Of a stretch of DNA of 64,000 nt, positions 26,636 through 34,862 are shown piece by piece. Each line of letters opens with the position of its first letter. Position 1 is the stretch's first letter. The DNA is from an uncultured Parabacteroides sp. (GTDB taxonomy: Bacteria > Bacteroidota > Bacteroidia > Bacteroidales > Tannerellaceae). Location: contig CASFXH010000005.1 of assembly GCA_949298575.1 (NCBI GenBank), positions 1-64,000 of the forward strand, written 5' to 3'. The notes below the pieces were generated by a model. The model searched no databases, was not told the DNA's origin, and saw only the letters and a list, made by a program, of their open reading frames with translations. Position numbers and translations under genes: made by a program.

Positions 26636-27871
26636 TTATCCCAAAAATGAGATCAACACGCCGGCCGCGACCGCGGAACCTATGACTCCCGAGATGTTGC
26701 TCGCCATGCAATATTGCAGGACATGATTCTTTTGGTCGTATTTTAAGGCGATCTCATTGGCTACGCGAGAAGCCATCGGGACCGCGCTTAAACCTGTCGC
26801 TCCGATAAGCGGATTGATTTTCTTTTTGGAGAAAAGATTTACTATTTTCACGAAAAGAATACCTCCAGCGATAGACAGGGCGAACGCTAAGAAACCTCCG
26901 ATAACGATACCAATGGTCGTCCAATTTAGGAACGCTTCAGCCGTCATGGTCGCTCCGACGGAAAGACCCAAGAATATGGTCGCCGCGTTCATGATACTGT
27001 TTGAGGCCGCGTCGAACAAACGCGAGGTATTGCTACCAATTTCCTTTACCAAGTTACCGAACATCAGCATACCGATCAATGGAACAGCCGTAGGGACGAA
27101 TAAAGCTACTACTGTTGTCACGACAATCGGGAAAACGATTTTCAATACTCGCAGATTTTTGATCTCTGTTGTTGAAGGGTATTTCTTTTCTTGTTCCTTC
27201 ATGTTGATCGACAATTCCTTTTTGGTGCAAAGAATATTGACCACCAAAGGGATGATTACGGGAACCAACGCCATATAAGAGTATGCGGCGATCGCGATCG
27301 GGCCAAGCAAATGAGGCGCTAACTTGATCGTCGTGAAAATGGCTGTTGGACCATCAGCTCCACCAATAATGCCTAAGGATGCCGCTTCTTTTGGCGTGAA
27401 TCCCATCAAGATGGCAACCAGAAGTACCGTAAAGATACCCAACTGCGCGGCGGCGCCAAAAATGGAGAGCCGCAGGTTGCGTAGCATGGGACCGAAGTCT
27501 GTCAACGCGCCGACACCCATGAAAATGATCGGAGGCAAGAACCCGGTTTTGATGAGCAAATAATAAATGAAGTTCATCAGACCCAATTCATGCGCGATGT
27601 CGTGAAGCGGCATTTCCCAAATGTTCTTCATGACGCCATGGACGTTGATCATTCCGTTTTCATCGGCTTGGATGACGCCCATGTCTCCCCCTGGAAAGTT
27701 CGCCAGCAATACGCCGAACGCGATAGGGACCAGTAGCAATGGCTCGTATTCTTTTTTGATACCCAAATAGAGTAATACGAACGCGATCGCGTACATGATC
27801 AGGAACTGCGGTTCGGCAATGATATTGCTGAACGCCGTCATCTCATATAGATTGTTGAAGATCTCGTTCAT
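26636..27871 (-). CDS. oadB: Sodium-pumping decarboxylase beta subunit (OadB/MmdB type)
   Basis: Integral membrane subunit that decarboxylates carboxybiotin and exports Na+. The 411-residue product has about nine to eleven hydrophobic segments. It also has the family motifs GVGALTDFGPMLRNLRLSIFGAAAQLGIF, the GIIGGADGPTAIF loop carrying the essential Asp, and near the C-terminus MASNISGVIGSAVAAG. Length is normal for the short form. It overlaps the oadA stop/start by one base, so the two are translationally coupled. The complex couples decarboxylation of oxaloacetate or a similar acid to a sodium gradient, typical of the anaerobic succinate/propionate metabolism of this order. Confidence 0.93.
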   Translation of the reverse strand: MNEIFNNLYEMTAFSNIIAEPQFLIMYAIAFVLLYLGIKKEYEPLLLVPIAFGVLLANFPGGDMGVIQADENGMINVHGVMKNIWEMPLHDIAHELGLMNFIYYLLIKTGFLPPIIFMGVGALTDFGPMLRNLRLSIFGAAAQLGIFTVLLVAILMGFTPKEAASLGIIGGADGPTAIFTTIKLAPHLLGPIAIAAYSYMALVPVIIPLVVNILCTKKELSINMKEQEKKYPSTTEIKNLRVLKIVFPIVVTTVVALFVPTAVPLIGMLMFGNLVKEIGSNTSRLFDAASNSIMNAATIFLGLSVGATMTAEAFLNWTTIGIVIGGFLAFALSIAGGILFVKIVNLFSKKKINPLIGATGLSAVPMASRVANEIALKYDQKNHVLQYCMASNISGVIGSAVAAGVLISFLG

Positions 27872-29760
27872 TATTGTATCGTCATTAATACGTCATCTTC
27901 TGAGATCGCGTCGCCAGGGGAGAAACAAATGGCCGTGATCGTTCCGTCATAATCAGAACGAACCGCGTTGTATGTTTTCATCGCCTCTACGTAGCAGAGG
28001 AGGTCTCCCTTCTTTACCGTATCGCCAACTTTTAAAGGTGTATCCGCTGAGCCTTTTGTCAGGAAGAATTTCCCTTCGAGTGGTGAGAGCACTTTGTTCC
28101 CTCCTCCCGCTGGGGCGGGAGCGGCTGGAGCGGCAGGGCTCGATGGCGCTGGAGCGGGAGCTGCTGGCGCGTTCTTGTCGTTGCCGAACGAGACGGTTAC
28201 CCGGTAGGGTTGGCCATTGACGTCGACAGTCATGACTTGCGGTTCTGTAGGCATCGTGAATTTGACCGGGCCGACTTCCAACTTGTTGGCATTGGCTTTT
28301 TCCGCCTTGCGTTTCGCTACGTCGGCTTTGAACTCAACTTTAGCTTTGCCTGAGCGATAAGCCTCGTATTGCGCGGGATGCATCGCGTACTCAAAGAGTT
28401 CTTCCTCGTCTTCGCCAATTTCCCAATGTCTCTCGTTCATCAAGCGACGATACTTGTCAAGCGCGTCGGGGTAGTTTTCCTGAGGATCGCCTTCGAAGAA
28501 TTGACGTCCTTCGGCTTTCGCCTTTTCAATGATCTCAGGCGCGAGCGGGCCAGGAAGGCGACCTGCTTTGCCAAGAATCATATCCCAGATATCATCGGCG
28601 ATCATGCTCCAGCGTTCTTTGCCTTTTTCCATTTGCATGACGTTCATCAGGGCCAGGTTCTTCACATATTGGCTGAACGGAGTGACCAATGGAGGATAAC
28701 CAACACGTGGCCAAACATAAGCGACTTCCTCAAAGAGCTTGATCAACAGTTGGTCTTGCGTCATCAACGGTTTGTTGTTCTTCATATTGCTCTTGTTGAT
28801 GCTCTCCAGGTTCTTTTCAAGATCCGCCATTAAGCTACCCATCATACCACCGGGCAGGCCGGGACCGATCAGGAGGGAATTCATCAAGCGGTTGCGGGGA
28901 CTGATGTAAAGGCCGAGAAAATCATCCATGAATTCTTGGATCATGCCACGTACTTTCATGTAAGCCGACATGTTGATTTCCGGTACTTGGAAGCCCGCGT
29001 CTTTCAACATGGCTTGGACCGTTAACAAGTCGGCGTGTCCCGTGCCCCATGAAAGTGGTTCCATACCGACGTCGATGTAGTCGCAACCGGCCTCGCATAC
29101 TTGCAGGATAGAGGCCACATTGAAACCGGGTCCCGCATGGCTATGGTATTGGATGGGAATATCGGGATATTTTTTCTTGATATTGGCGACAATCAGGCCG
29201 AGTGAATGAGGGCGTCCGATGCCCGCCATATCCTTGATACAAATCTCGTCGGCGCCTAACTCAATCAGTTCATAAGCCATTTTGGTGTAATATTCAACGG
29301 TGTGAACGGGTGAATGAGTGATGCATAGTGAGCATTGCGAGATCATTCCCGCGTCCTTGGCATATTTGATGGATGGCGCGATGTTGCGAATGTCATTCAG
29401 GCCGCAAAAAGTGCGGGCGATGTCAGTCCCTTGTGCTTTTTTGACCTTATAGAAAAGCTGGCGTACATCGGCAGGCACTGGGCTCATTCGGAGTCCATTG
29501 AGCGCACGGTCCAGCATGTGAGTCTGGATACCGGCTTCATGGAACGGCTTTGTCCAAGCGCGCACGGCTTTGTTGGGATTCTCTCCGAAGAGAAGGTTGA
29601 CTTGCTCGAAGCCGCCACCGTTTGTTTCAACTCGGGCAAAGCATCCCATCTCGATAATGGCTGGTGCCACACGTGTCAATTGATCGACTGTTGGTACATA
29701 TTTCCCCGCGGACTGCCACATGTCGCGGAAGACTAGGCTGAATTTGATTTCTTTTTTCAT
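27871..29760 (-). CDS. oadA: Sodium-pumping decarboxylase alpha subunit: carboxyltransferase plus biotin domain
   Basis: Transfers CO2 from a carboxylic acid (oxaloacetate most likely) to biotin. The 629-residue product has a TIM-barrel carboxyltransferase domain (about 1-300), a conserved C-lobe, an Ala/Pro-rich flexible linker (about 540-560) and a C-terminal biotinyl domain with EAMKTYN, biotin Lys595. The metal-site histidines occur in YHSHAGPG and the catalytic Lys in ICIKDMAG. The N-terminal signature is FRDMWQS instead of the usual RDAHQS, so one conserved His is Trp; this divergent form may be a Bacteroidetes subtype. It is the middle gene of oadG-oadA-oadB. Pyruvate-carboxylase-like or methylmalonyl-CoA use cannot be excluded. 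Confidence 0.88.
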   Translation of the reverse strand: MKKEIKFSLVFRDMWQSAGKYVPTVDQLTRVAPAIIEMGCFARVETNGGGFEQVNLLFGENPNKAVRAWTKPFHEAGIQTHMLDRALNGLRMSPVPADVRQLFYKVKKAQGTDIARTFCGLNDIRNIAPSIKYAKDAGMISQCSLCITHSPVHTVEYYTKMAYELIELGADEICIKDMAGIGRPHSLGLIVANIKKKYPDIPIQYHSHAGPGFNVASILQVCEAGCDYIDVGMEPLSWGTGHADLLTVQAMLKDAGFQVPEINMSAYMKVRGMIQEFMDDFLGLYISPRNRLMNSLLIGPGLPGGMMGSLMADLEKNLESINKSNMKNNKPLMTQDQLLIKLFEEVAYVWPRVGYPPLVTPFSQYVKNLALMNVMQMEKGKERWSMIADDIWDMILGKAGRLPGPLAPEIIEKAKAEGRQFFEGDPQENYPDALDKYRRLMNERHWEIGEDEEELFEYAMHPAQYEAYRSGKAKVEFKADVAKRKAEKANANKLEVGPVKFTMPTEPQVMTVDVNGQPYRVTVSFGNDKNAPAAPAPAPSSPAAPAAPAPAGGGNKVLSPLEGKFFLTKGSADTPLKVGDTVKKGDLLCYVEAMKTYNAVRSDYDGTITAICFSPGDAISEDDVLMTIQ

Positions 29761-29772
29761 GATATGTTGAAT

Positions 29773-30051
29773 TTATATTTTTTCGATTCGTGTTACTTTA
29801 CCTTTCCCATGGGTGACAATAGAGACTGCCGCCACAATGGCCGCGGTCTCGGAACCGCCAACTGAAGGGGCTTGTGATGGAATCGCCGATGCCGAGGTGG
29901 GTCGCTTCGGAGCGGTGGGACGCTCTTCGGGGGCATACTTGTTGACCGCCTCAATGAGTCCTTTTCCTATATAAATAATAATAAGTAGGATGAGAAATAC
30001 GGTAGCCATCCCCACTACCATCAGCAGAAGTCCTAATTTTATATTCTCCAT
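29773..30051 (-). CDS. oadG: Sodium-pumping decarboxylase gamma subunit (OadG family)
   Basis: Small membrane subunit that bridges alpha and beta and assists assembly. The 92-residue product has one N-terminal transmembrane helix (about 6-30, LLLMVVGMATVFLILLIIIYIGKG). A Pro/Ala/Ser linker and a C-terminal segment AAIVAAVSIVTHGKGKVTRIEKI follow; the AAI-AA-- pattern is typical of OadG. It is the first gene of the operon, 12 bp before oadA. A -7 box lies upstream at 30107-30114. Confidence 0.88.
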   Translation of the reverse strand: MENIKLGLLLMVVGMATVFLILLIIIYIGKGLIEAVNKYAPEERPTAPKRPTSASAIPSQAPSVGGSETAAIVAAVSIVTHGKGKVTRIEKI

Positions 30052-30106
30052 GTGCTTGCTGGTTAACTTTTATTTTTAATTGAAAACTATTCTCCAAAAA
30101 ACTACG

Positions 30107-30114
30107 CAAAAATA
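30107..30114 (-). promoter_or_regulatory. -7 box of the oadG-oadA-oadB operon
   Basis: TATTTTTG on the minus strand matches TAnnTTTG, 55 bp upstream of the oadG ATG. A -33 TTTG is not evident. Confidence 0.45.
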
Positions 30115-30355
30115 TAAAATCGCCTTAGATTTTGCGAGGAGTATTTATTTAAAAAAATGAAAAGGATGAACTTTTGTGCCTCTTTAACTCCTGAATCATT
30201 AAAATGAGTGGTGAGTTTGCTTTCGATTTGTCAGTATAGACGCGTTGTGGGCATGGATGAGAAGCGATCCTTTTTTCTTGGCGAAACGACTATCTGGCCG
30301 AGATATCCCCATTGCGGATGAATATCTCGTAAACATCTTATATTCAACAATGATT
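30115..30355. other. Intergenic stretch, no gene recognised
   Basis: AT-rich spacer upstream of the oad operon. It contains one inverted repeat, CGAGATAT ... ATATCTCG at 30299-30329 (8 bp, 15-base loop), just before the palindromic array. Short open frames here look random. Confidence 0.5.
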
Positions 30356-30439
30356 ATAATGCCTATTATGACCTCCTTATAATGCCTATTCTTGGTTCCT
30401 TATATTGGGCATTATTAACTCCTCATAATCCTAGTATGA
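30356..30439. repeat. Tandem palindromic array, 23-bp period, 4 units (ATAATGCC family)
   Basis: Units begin at 30356, 30379, 30402 and 30425, exactly 23 bp apart: ATAATGCCTATTAT, ATAATGCCTATTCT, ATATTGGGCATTAT, ATAATCCTAGTATG. Arms ATAAT/ATTAT are mostly kept around a four-base centre. The same unit family forms the array at 44091. It lies between the acyltransferase 3' end and the oad operon promoter. Confidence 0.88.
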
Positions 30440-30471
30440 GAAAACAACAATCGGGAGGGGGGATTTCGGAT

Positions 30472-30505
30472 ACGTCCGCACGTGTAAAGCGACACCTGCG
30501 GACGT
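30472..30505. terminator. Hairpin beyond the acyltransferase gene
   Basis: ACGTCCGCA pairs with TGCGGACGT (9 bp), with an inner GTGT/ACAC extension. On the plus strand it is followed by GTTTTCC and a T-rich stretch; on the minus strand the T tract is poor. It is the likely 3' end of the rpmH-side minus-strand operon, or a bidirectional element. Confidence 0.55.
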
Positions 30506-30541
30506 GTTTTCCTTCTTCTTTTTTCTTAACGTATGGACGGC

Positions 30542-31705
30542 TCAGCGGACCGACAAGAAGTTCTTTAGAGGATTGGAGTACATCTCTAGGATCTTCTGGC
30601 GCAAGAATGCCTCGTCTTTGTTGGGAAGATCGACGCGAGCCACTTGTCGCTCGACGTATGCTTCGAAAGCGTGGCGTTCCTTGTCGCTGTAATGCGATCG
30701 GAAGCGATCCGTGCCCATGCGGAGGTCGTAGGCGATGTAATTACCGGGATAAAAACGGTAACTCAGATAGATCTCGCGATCAATGATGGCCGCGACGCGA
30801 GTCAGGAGCTCATTCTTGTCCGCATGTGGATTAAGTTGAGCCAATTGTTCATTGATGGGCGACGCGATGGTGAAATGTACGCGGCCTTTGTTATTCAAGA
30901 TGCCCGTCTCCATACTGAGAAGATCGTCACGCTGCGACTTGACGAAGTTCGGGTCATCACGTTTTTGTTGAAATTCTTTCGCTTTCAAGAAATCGCACGG
31001 ATCATACTCGTAGGATATCGCGATGGGCACGATATTGAGGTCCATTAGATTCTGGAGAAGACTCTCGTGTCGCCCTCCCATATTGAACATTTTGAGAATG
31101 CTGATCTGGGTGCGGTCGTCCGAGTCTTTCGCCCGGCCTTCCCGTTGGGCGATCCAGATGGCTTCCTTAAGGTCCTCGATGGCGTGGTGGATATAGGTGG
31201 AGAGTGTCCGGCTCACTTCAAGCATCTGTCGGATGGAAACGCTGCGCTTGACGATGAAGCTGTTATTGAGTCGCACGAGCGTCTTGATCCACGGGTGGAT
31301 GAGGAGATTGTCGCCAATGGCGATTTGCGCCAGCCCGTATCCGATGTCGAAAAGGATGAGGTTGAGAAAACTGGCGTCGAGAACAATATCGCGATGATTG
31401 GAGATGAAGGTGCAGGGCGCTTTGTCTTTAGGCAAACGACTCTTGCCAGAAACAGTGAGGGAGAATGTCGTTTTTTTGGCCACGGTCATCACGGCGTCGT
31501 ATCCGAACGTGCTCTTGAACTCCTTCTTGGTCTGGCAAGTGCGCATTTGTTTGATAAACTGGTCCCAACATAAGTCGGGTTTGATGTAACGGAGGGCTCG
31601 TGCGAAATCCTCATTCGCAATCAGTTCCTCAATCGCCTCTTTGACTTCGTTGTCATTTAATGGGCGAATCTCGTCAAAATTGCAAGCAGCGGTTCCTGAC
31701 TCCAT
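30542..31705 (-). CDS. PlsC-type glycerolipid acyltransferase
   Basis: Probable membrane-associated acyltransferase (1-acylglycerol-3-phosphate acyltransferase-like). The 387-residue product has the acyltransferase block FISNHRDIVLDASFL at about 100-114, where the catalytic His is followed by Asp in NHRD, a variant of the NHxxxxD motif. A later FIVKRSVSIRQ block and a VPIAISYEYDPCD segment also match the family. The long N-terminal helical extension (about 1-70) is typical of the Bacteroidetes version. It is the last gene of a minus-strand run with ddl, rluD and the PASTA gene (gaps 21, 7 and 6 bp). Exact acyl acceptor unknown. Confidence 0.78.
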   Translation of the reverse strand: MESGTAACNFDEIRPLNDNEVKEAIEELIANEDFARALRYIKPDLCWDQFIKQMRTCQTKKEFKSTFGYDAVMTVAKKTTFSLTVSGKSRLPKDKAPCTFISNHRDIVLDASFLNLILFDIGYGLAQIAIGDNLLIHPWIKTLVRLNNSFIVKRSVSIRQMLEVSRTLSTYIHHAIEDLKEAIWIAQREGRAKDSDDRTQISILKMFNMGGRHESLLQNLMDLNIVPIAISYEYDPCDFLKAKEFQQKRDDPNFVKSQRDDLLSMETGILNNKGRVHFTIASPINEQLAQLNPHADKNELLTRVAAIIDREIYLSYRFYPGNYIAYDLRMGTDRFRSHYSDKERHAFEAYVERQVARVDLPNKDEAFLRQKILEMYSNPLKNFLSVR

Positions 31706-31726
31706 ATCGTTATTTCGTTTAATCTT

Positions 31727-32707
31727 TTAAGCGTTCAATTCATTTTCAATAATCTCTGTCATCACCTCGTGGATGTCGAGGCCCGCCGCTCGTACCTGTT
31801 GAGGAATGAAGCTGGTGGCCGTCATGCCTGGGGTGGTGTTGATCTCAAGAAGGACAGGCTCGCCGTCGGCTGGAATGATATAGTCGACGCGGATCAGGCC
31901 TTTGGCGCCTAGTAGATCATAGATCTTGCTCGTTTCCGCCTGTACCCGCTCGGTCCATTCTTGGGAAAGGCGGGCTGGAGTGATCTCACGTACCTGTCCG
32001 TTGTATTTCGCGTTGTAATCGAAGAACTCATTTTCCGTTACGACTTCAGTCACGGGAAGGATTCGTTCGCCTTTCCGGGTCTTGTAAATGCCACAGGTTA
32101 CTTCCGTTCCCTCAATGAAGCTTTCGATGACCACCTCTTTTCCCTCTCGGAAGGCTTTCTCGATGGCGGGTTGGATCTCGTCTTCATTCAGCACTTTCGT
32201 GACGCCGAAGCTGCTTCCTCCATCACTAGGCTTGACGAACAAAGGTAAGCCCAGTTGTTGGACGACCTCACTCGCGACCACGTGTTCGCCTCGGAACAAG
32301 TGGATCGATCTCGCGATTTTCACGCCAAAGTTATGCAAATATTGGTTGCAAACAAATTTATTGAAGGTAACGGCGCTCGCCAACATGCCGCACGAGGAGT
32401 AGGGAAGGCCAATGAGGTCGAAATAAGCTTGCAGCCGGCCGTCTTCGCCTGGTGTCCCGTGGATGGTGATGTAGGCGAAGTCGAAGCGTCGTTTTTCTCC
32501 GCTCTCGAGGAAGCTGAAGTCATTTTTGTCGATGGGCACTTTTCCTTCGGGCAAATGAACGACCCATTCGCCCTGTTTGATCGTGACAAGATATCTGTCG
32601 TATTGTTCCTTGTCTATGAACGAGTCAAGTCCCGCCGCGCTTTTCAAGGAGACTTCATATTCTGAGGAGTCTCCTCCAGCGATAATCGCTATATTCCTTT
32701 TCATCAT
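31727..32707 (-). CDS. ddl: D-alanine--D-alanine ligase
   Basis: ATP-grasp ligase making the D-Ala-D-Ala dipeptide of peptidoglycan. The 326-residue product has the N-terminal IIAGGDSSEYEVSLKSA motif and the ITIHGTPGEDGRLQAYFDLIGLPYSSC substrate block. It continues with FVKPSDGGSSFGVTKV of the ATP-grasp lid and the metal-binding C-terminal RVDYIIPADGEPVLLEINTTPGMT. The start at 32707 (MMKRNIAII) has an alternative at the second Met. Gaps of 7 bp to rluD and 21 bp to the acyltransferase suggest one operon. A second wall-precursor gene, ddh, lies at 54498. Confidence 0.96.
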   Translation of the reverse strand: MMKRNIAIIAGGDSSEYEVSLKSAAGLDSFIDKEQYDRYLVTIKQGEWVVHLPEGKVPIDKNDFSFLESGEKRRFDFAYITIHGTPGEDGRLQAYFDLIGLPYSSCGMLASAVTFNKFVCNQYLHNFGVKIARSIHLFRGEHVVASEVVQQLGLPLFVKPSDGGSSFGVTKVLNEDEIQPAIEKAFREGKEVVIESFIEGTEVTCGIYKTRKGERILPVTEVVTENEFFDYNAKYNGQVREITPARLSQEWTERVQAETSKIYDLLGAKGLIRVDYIIPADGEPVLLEINTTPGMTATSFIPQQVRAAGLDIHEVMTEIIENELNA

Positions 32708-32714
32708 GTCGTTT

Positions 32715-33800
32715 TCAATCTTTTGAGTTTGCGTATATCCGCCATTTATCGATTAGCTGTCGCATGTCGTCCGGTAGTTCGGAGTTGAAGAACATCTCCC
32801 TCCGAGTGGTGGGATGAACGAAGCCAAGTGTTTTCGCGTGCAAGGCTTGTCGCGGACAGATCTCGAAGCAGTTTTGTATGAATTGTCTGTATTTGGTGAA
32901 GGTGGTCCCTTTCAGGATCTCATGGCCGCCATAGCGCTCATCGTTGAAGAGCGTGTGGCCGATGTGTTTCATGTGAACACGGATTTGGTGCGTGCGTCCC
33001 GTTTCCAGTCGGCATTCCACGAGCGTGACGTAGCCTAGGCGTTCCAGGACCCGATAGTGCGTGACTGCCGGTTTTCCTTGATAGCCATCCGGGAAAACAG
33101 TCATGCGCATCCGATCACGAGGGTCCCGTCCGATATTCCCTTCAACGCGGCCTTCATCTTCTTTGACGATGCCCCAGACGAGCGCCTGGTAATGGCGTTG
33201 GGTTGTCTTATGGAAGAATTGCATGCCCAAGTCGCTCTTGGCTCCCGCACGTTTCGCGACGACCAAGAGTCCGGAAGTGTCCTTGTCGATGCGATGCACT
33301 AAGCCTAGGCGTGGATCCGAGGGGTCGTAGTAGGGATCGTCTTTTAAATAATAGGCCAAAGCGTTCAGTAGGGTACCGGTATAGTTCCCATGCCCCGGAT
33401 GCACAACCAGCCCGGCGGGCTTGTTGACAACCAACAGATCGTCGTCTTCGTAAACGATGTTTAAGGGAATCTCTTCCGGTATGATTTCGATTTCCCGGCG
33501 TGGGCGATCCAAGAGAACCGAGATCACGTCTAATGGCTTGACCCGGTAATTGCTCTTAACGGGTTTGTTATTGACGAGGACATACCCGGCATCCGCGGCG
33601 AGTTGGACTCGGCTGCGTGTCGTGTTCATCAGGCGATCGACGAGGTATTTGTCGACCCGGATCAAGGATTGCCCTTTGTCGGCCACGAAGCGGAAATGCT
33701 CGTACAGGCCATTGGGTAGCTCCGTTGTCTCAGGTTGATTCAAGCTGTCTTGCTCCAGCTCTTCCTGCTCGTCATCGATATCATCTAAATAATCTATCAT
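32715..33800 (-). CDS. rluD: RluD-type 23S rRNA pseudouridine synthase
   Basis: RluA-family enzyme converting uridines of the large rRNA to pseudouridine. The 361-residue product has an acidic N-terminus and an S4 RNA-binding domain at about 40-105 (RVDKYLVDRLMNTTRSRVQLAADAGYVLVNNKPVK). The catalytic domain carries HRIDKDTSGLLVVAK with the catalytic Asp. VNKPAGLVVHPGHGN and the RTHQIRVHMKHIGHTLFNDERYGG motif identify the RluD subfamily. It follows the PASTA gene by 6 bp and precedes ddl by 7 bp. The exact modified positions are inferred from the family. Confidence 0.93.
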   Translation of the reverse strand: MIDYLDDIDDEQEELEQDSLNQPETTELPNGLYEHFRFVADKGQSLIRVDKYLVDRLMNTTRSRVQLAADAGYVLVNNKPVKSNYRVKPLDVISVLLDRPRREIEIIPEEIPLNIVYEDDDLLVVNKPAGLVVHPGHGNYTGTLLNALAYYLKDDPYYDPSDPRLGLVHRIDKDTSGLLVVAKRAGAKSDLGMQFFHKTTQRHYQALVWGIVKEDEGRVEGNIGRDPRDRMRMTVFPDGYQGKPAVTHYRVLERLGYVTLVECRLETGRTHQIRVHMKHIGHTLFNDERYGGHEILKGTTFTKYRQFIQNCFEICPRQALHAKTLGFVHPTTRREMFFNSELPDDMRQLIDKWRIYANSKD

Positions 33801-33806
33801 CTTATT

Positions 33807-34433
33807 CTAAAACCAGTTTTCCACATCGCTATTGATCGGTTCAACGGGGATGCTGTCTAAAGAAAGGGAATCGGGTTGGAAGTAGGGGTCTCCACTGCTG
33901 ATCTTCAGGGTGAGTGGCGCGTTTAGTGGGACAAACTCGCCTCTCTCTAAAGGTTGTTTGTCGCGCTCGACCGCTACGGCCAGGTCTTTGTATTCGCCAG
34001 CGACATATTCGATATCGACGGTGGTGAAGCCCAAAGAGCGCAGGAGGGCGTAGGCTTGGCGAAACGATAAATCCTGAATGTCTGGGATCCGCGCCATTTG
34101 TGAGGTCTGCGCGTTGATGGTCACGAATACGATGCGGTCTTCCTTTACTTTTGAGCCCGCGGCCGGCACGAGTTCCACGATGGCTCCCGGCGCGACCTCT
34201 TTCGAGGAAACGGAGTCGATGACATCGTAACGGAGTTTGTTATTTTTAAAGAACTCATCCGCCTCGTCGACCGTCAGCCCTTTCACGTCGGGGACGACGA
34301 CCGCCTCGTTGTGCAGCGTGTAGAAGTCAAGCCAGCGCAAGGTGCCAAACACGATGACGCCTGTCAAGACGATCGCCACCAATAAGTTGACGACAATCGG
34401 ATGCTTTATTAGCCTTAACAAAAAATCTTTCAT
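33807..34433 (-). CDS. Membrane-anchored PASTA-domain protein
   Basis: A 208-residue protein with a short cytoplasmic N-terminus, one transmembrane helix (about 12-32, PIVVNLLVAIVLTGVIVFG) and two extracytoplasmic PASTA domains (about 45-110, VVVPDVKGLTVDEADEFFKNN; about 113-178, ARIPDIQDLSFRQAYALLRSLG), plus a short tail. PASTA domains usually bind uncrosslinked peptidoglycan. There is no kinase or transpeptidase domain here, as in other Bacteroidetes members. Its place in the run with rluD and ddl is consistent with a wall-related role, which remains inference. Confidence 0.87.
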   Translation of the reverse strand: MKDFLLRLIKHPIVVNLLVAIVLTGVIVFGTLRWLDFYTLHNEAVVVPDVKGLTVDEADEFFKNNKLRYDVIDSVSSKEVAPGAIVELVPAAGSKVKEDRIVFVTINAQTSQMARIPDIQDLSFRQAYALLRSLGFTTVDIEYVAGEYKDLAVAVERDKQPLERGEFVPLNAPLTLKISSGDPYFQPDSLSLDSIPVEPINSDVENWF

Positions 34434-34523
34434 GGAGAAATGCTCATTTCTAAACGGTCCAAAATTAGGGAAAAAAAGAGATATAACCTATTCTTCCGCG
34501 GAGATCTGGCCTAAAAACAAAGA

Positions 34524-34552
34524 AAGTAAAGGCTTTTCACAAACCTTTACTT
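34524..34552 (-). terminator. Intrinsic terminator of rpmH
   Basis: AAGTAAAGG pairs with CCTTTACTT (9 bp, 11-base loop). The minus-strand continuation TCTTTGTTTTTAGG is T-rich. It lies 30 bp after the rpmH stop. Confidence 0.8.
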
Positions 34553-34581
34553 CCCTTATGTGCCTTCTTTTCCTGACAGGA

Positions 34582-34734
34582 TTATCCAACGTACTCGTCA
34601 GATACGGTCAGTTTAGCTCTTCCTTTCGCGCGGCGTGCGGCCAATACTCTACGGCCATTCGGCGTGGCCATTCTTGAACGAAAGCCATGTTTGTTCTTTC
34701 TTTTCCTGTTAGAGGGTTGGAACGTTCTTTTCAT
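34582..34734 (-). CDS. rpmH: 50S ribosomal protein L34
   Basis: A 50-residue, strongly basic protein: [18 protein letters not shown], then [21 protein letters not shown] and a short tail [10 protein letters not shown]. The first two parts are the invariant L34 sequence; the extra C-terminal tail is usual in Bacteroidetes. It assembles into the large ribosomal subunit. It has its own terminator and is the first gene of the minus-strand run that continues with the PASTA, rluD and ddl genes. rpmH is near dnaA/oriC in many bacteria, but no dnaA is present in this window. Confidence 0.97.
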   Translation of the reverse strand: MKRTFQPSNRKRKNKHGFRSRMATPNGRRVLAARRAKGRAKLTVSDEYVG

Positions 34735-34862
34735 CTTGTCTTATTCTAATTTGTTTATATTTCAGTTACTCAATACAGGCCGCGAAGATAAACCCTTTTT
34801 TGTGATAAACAAAGGGCTTGGGCGCTTTTTTTAGGGAAACAAGAAGCGGGCGGCGCGCGGCG

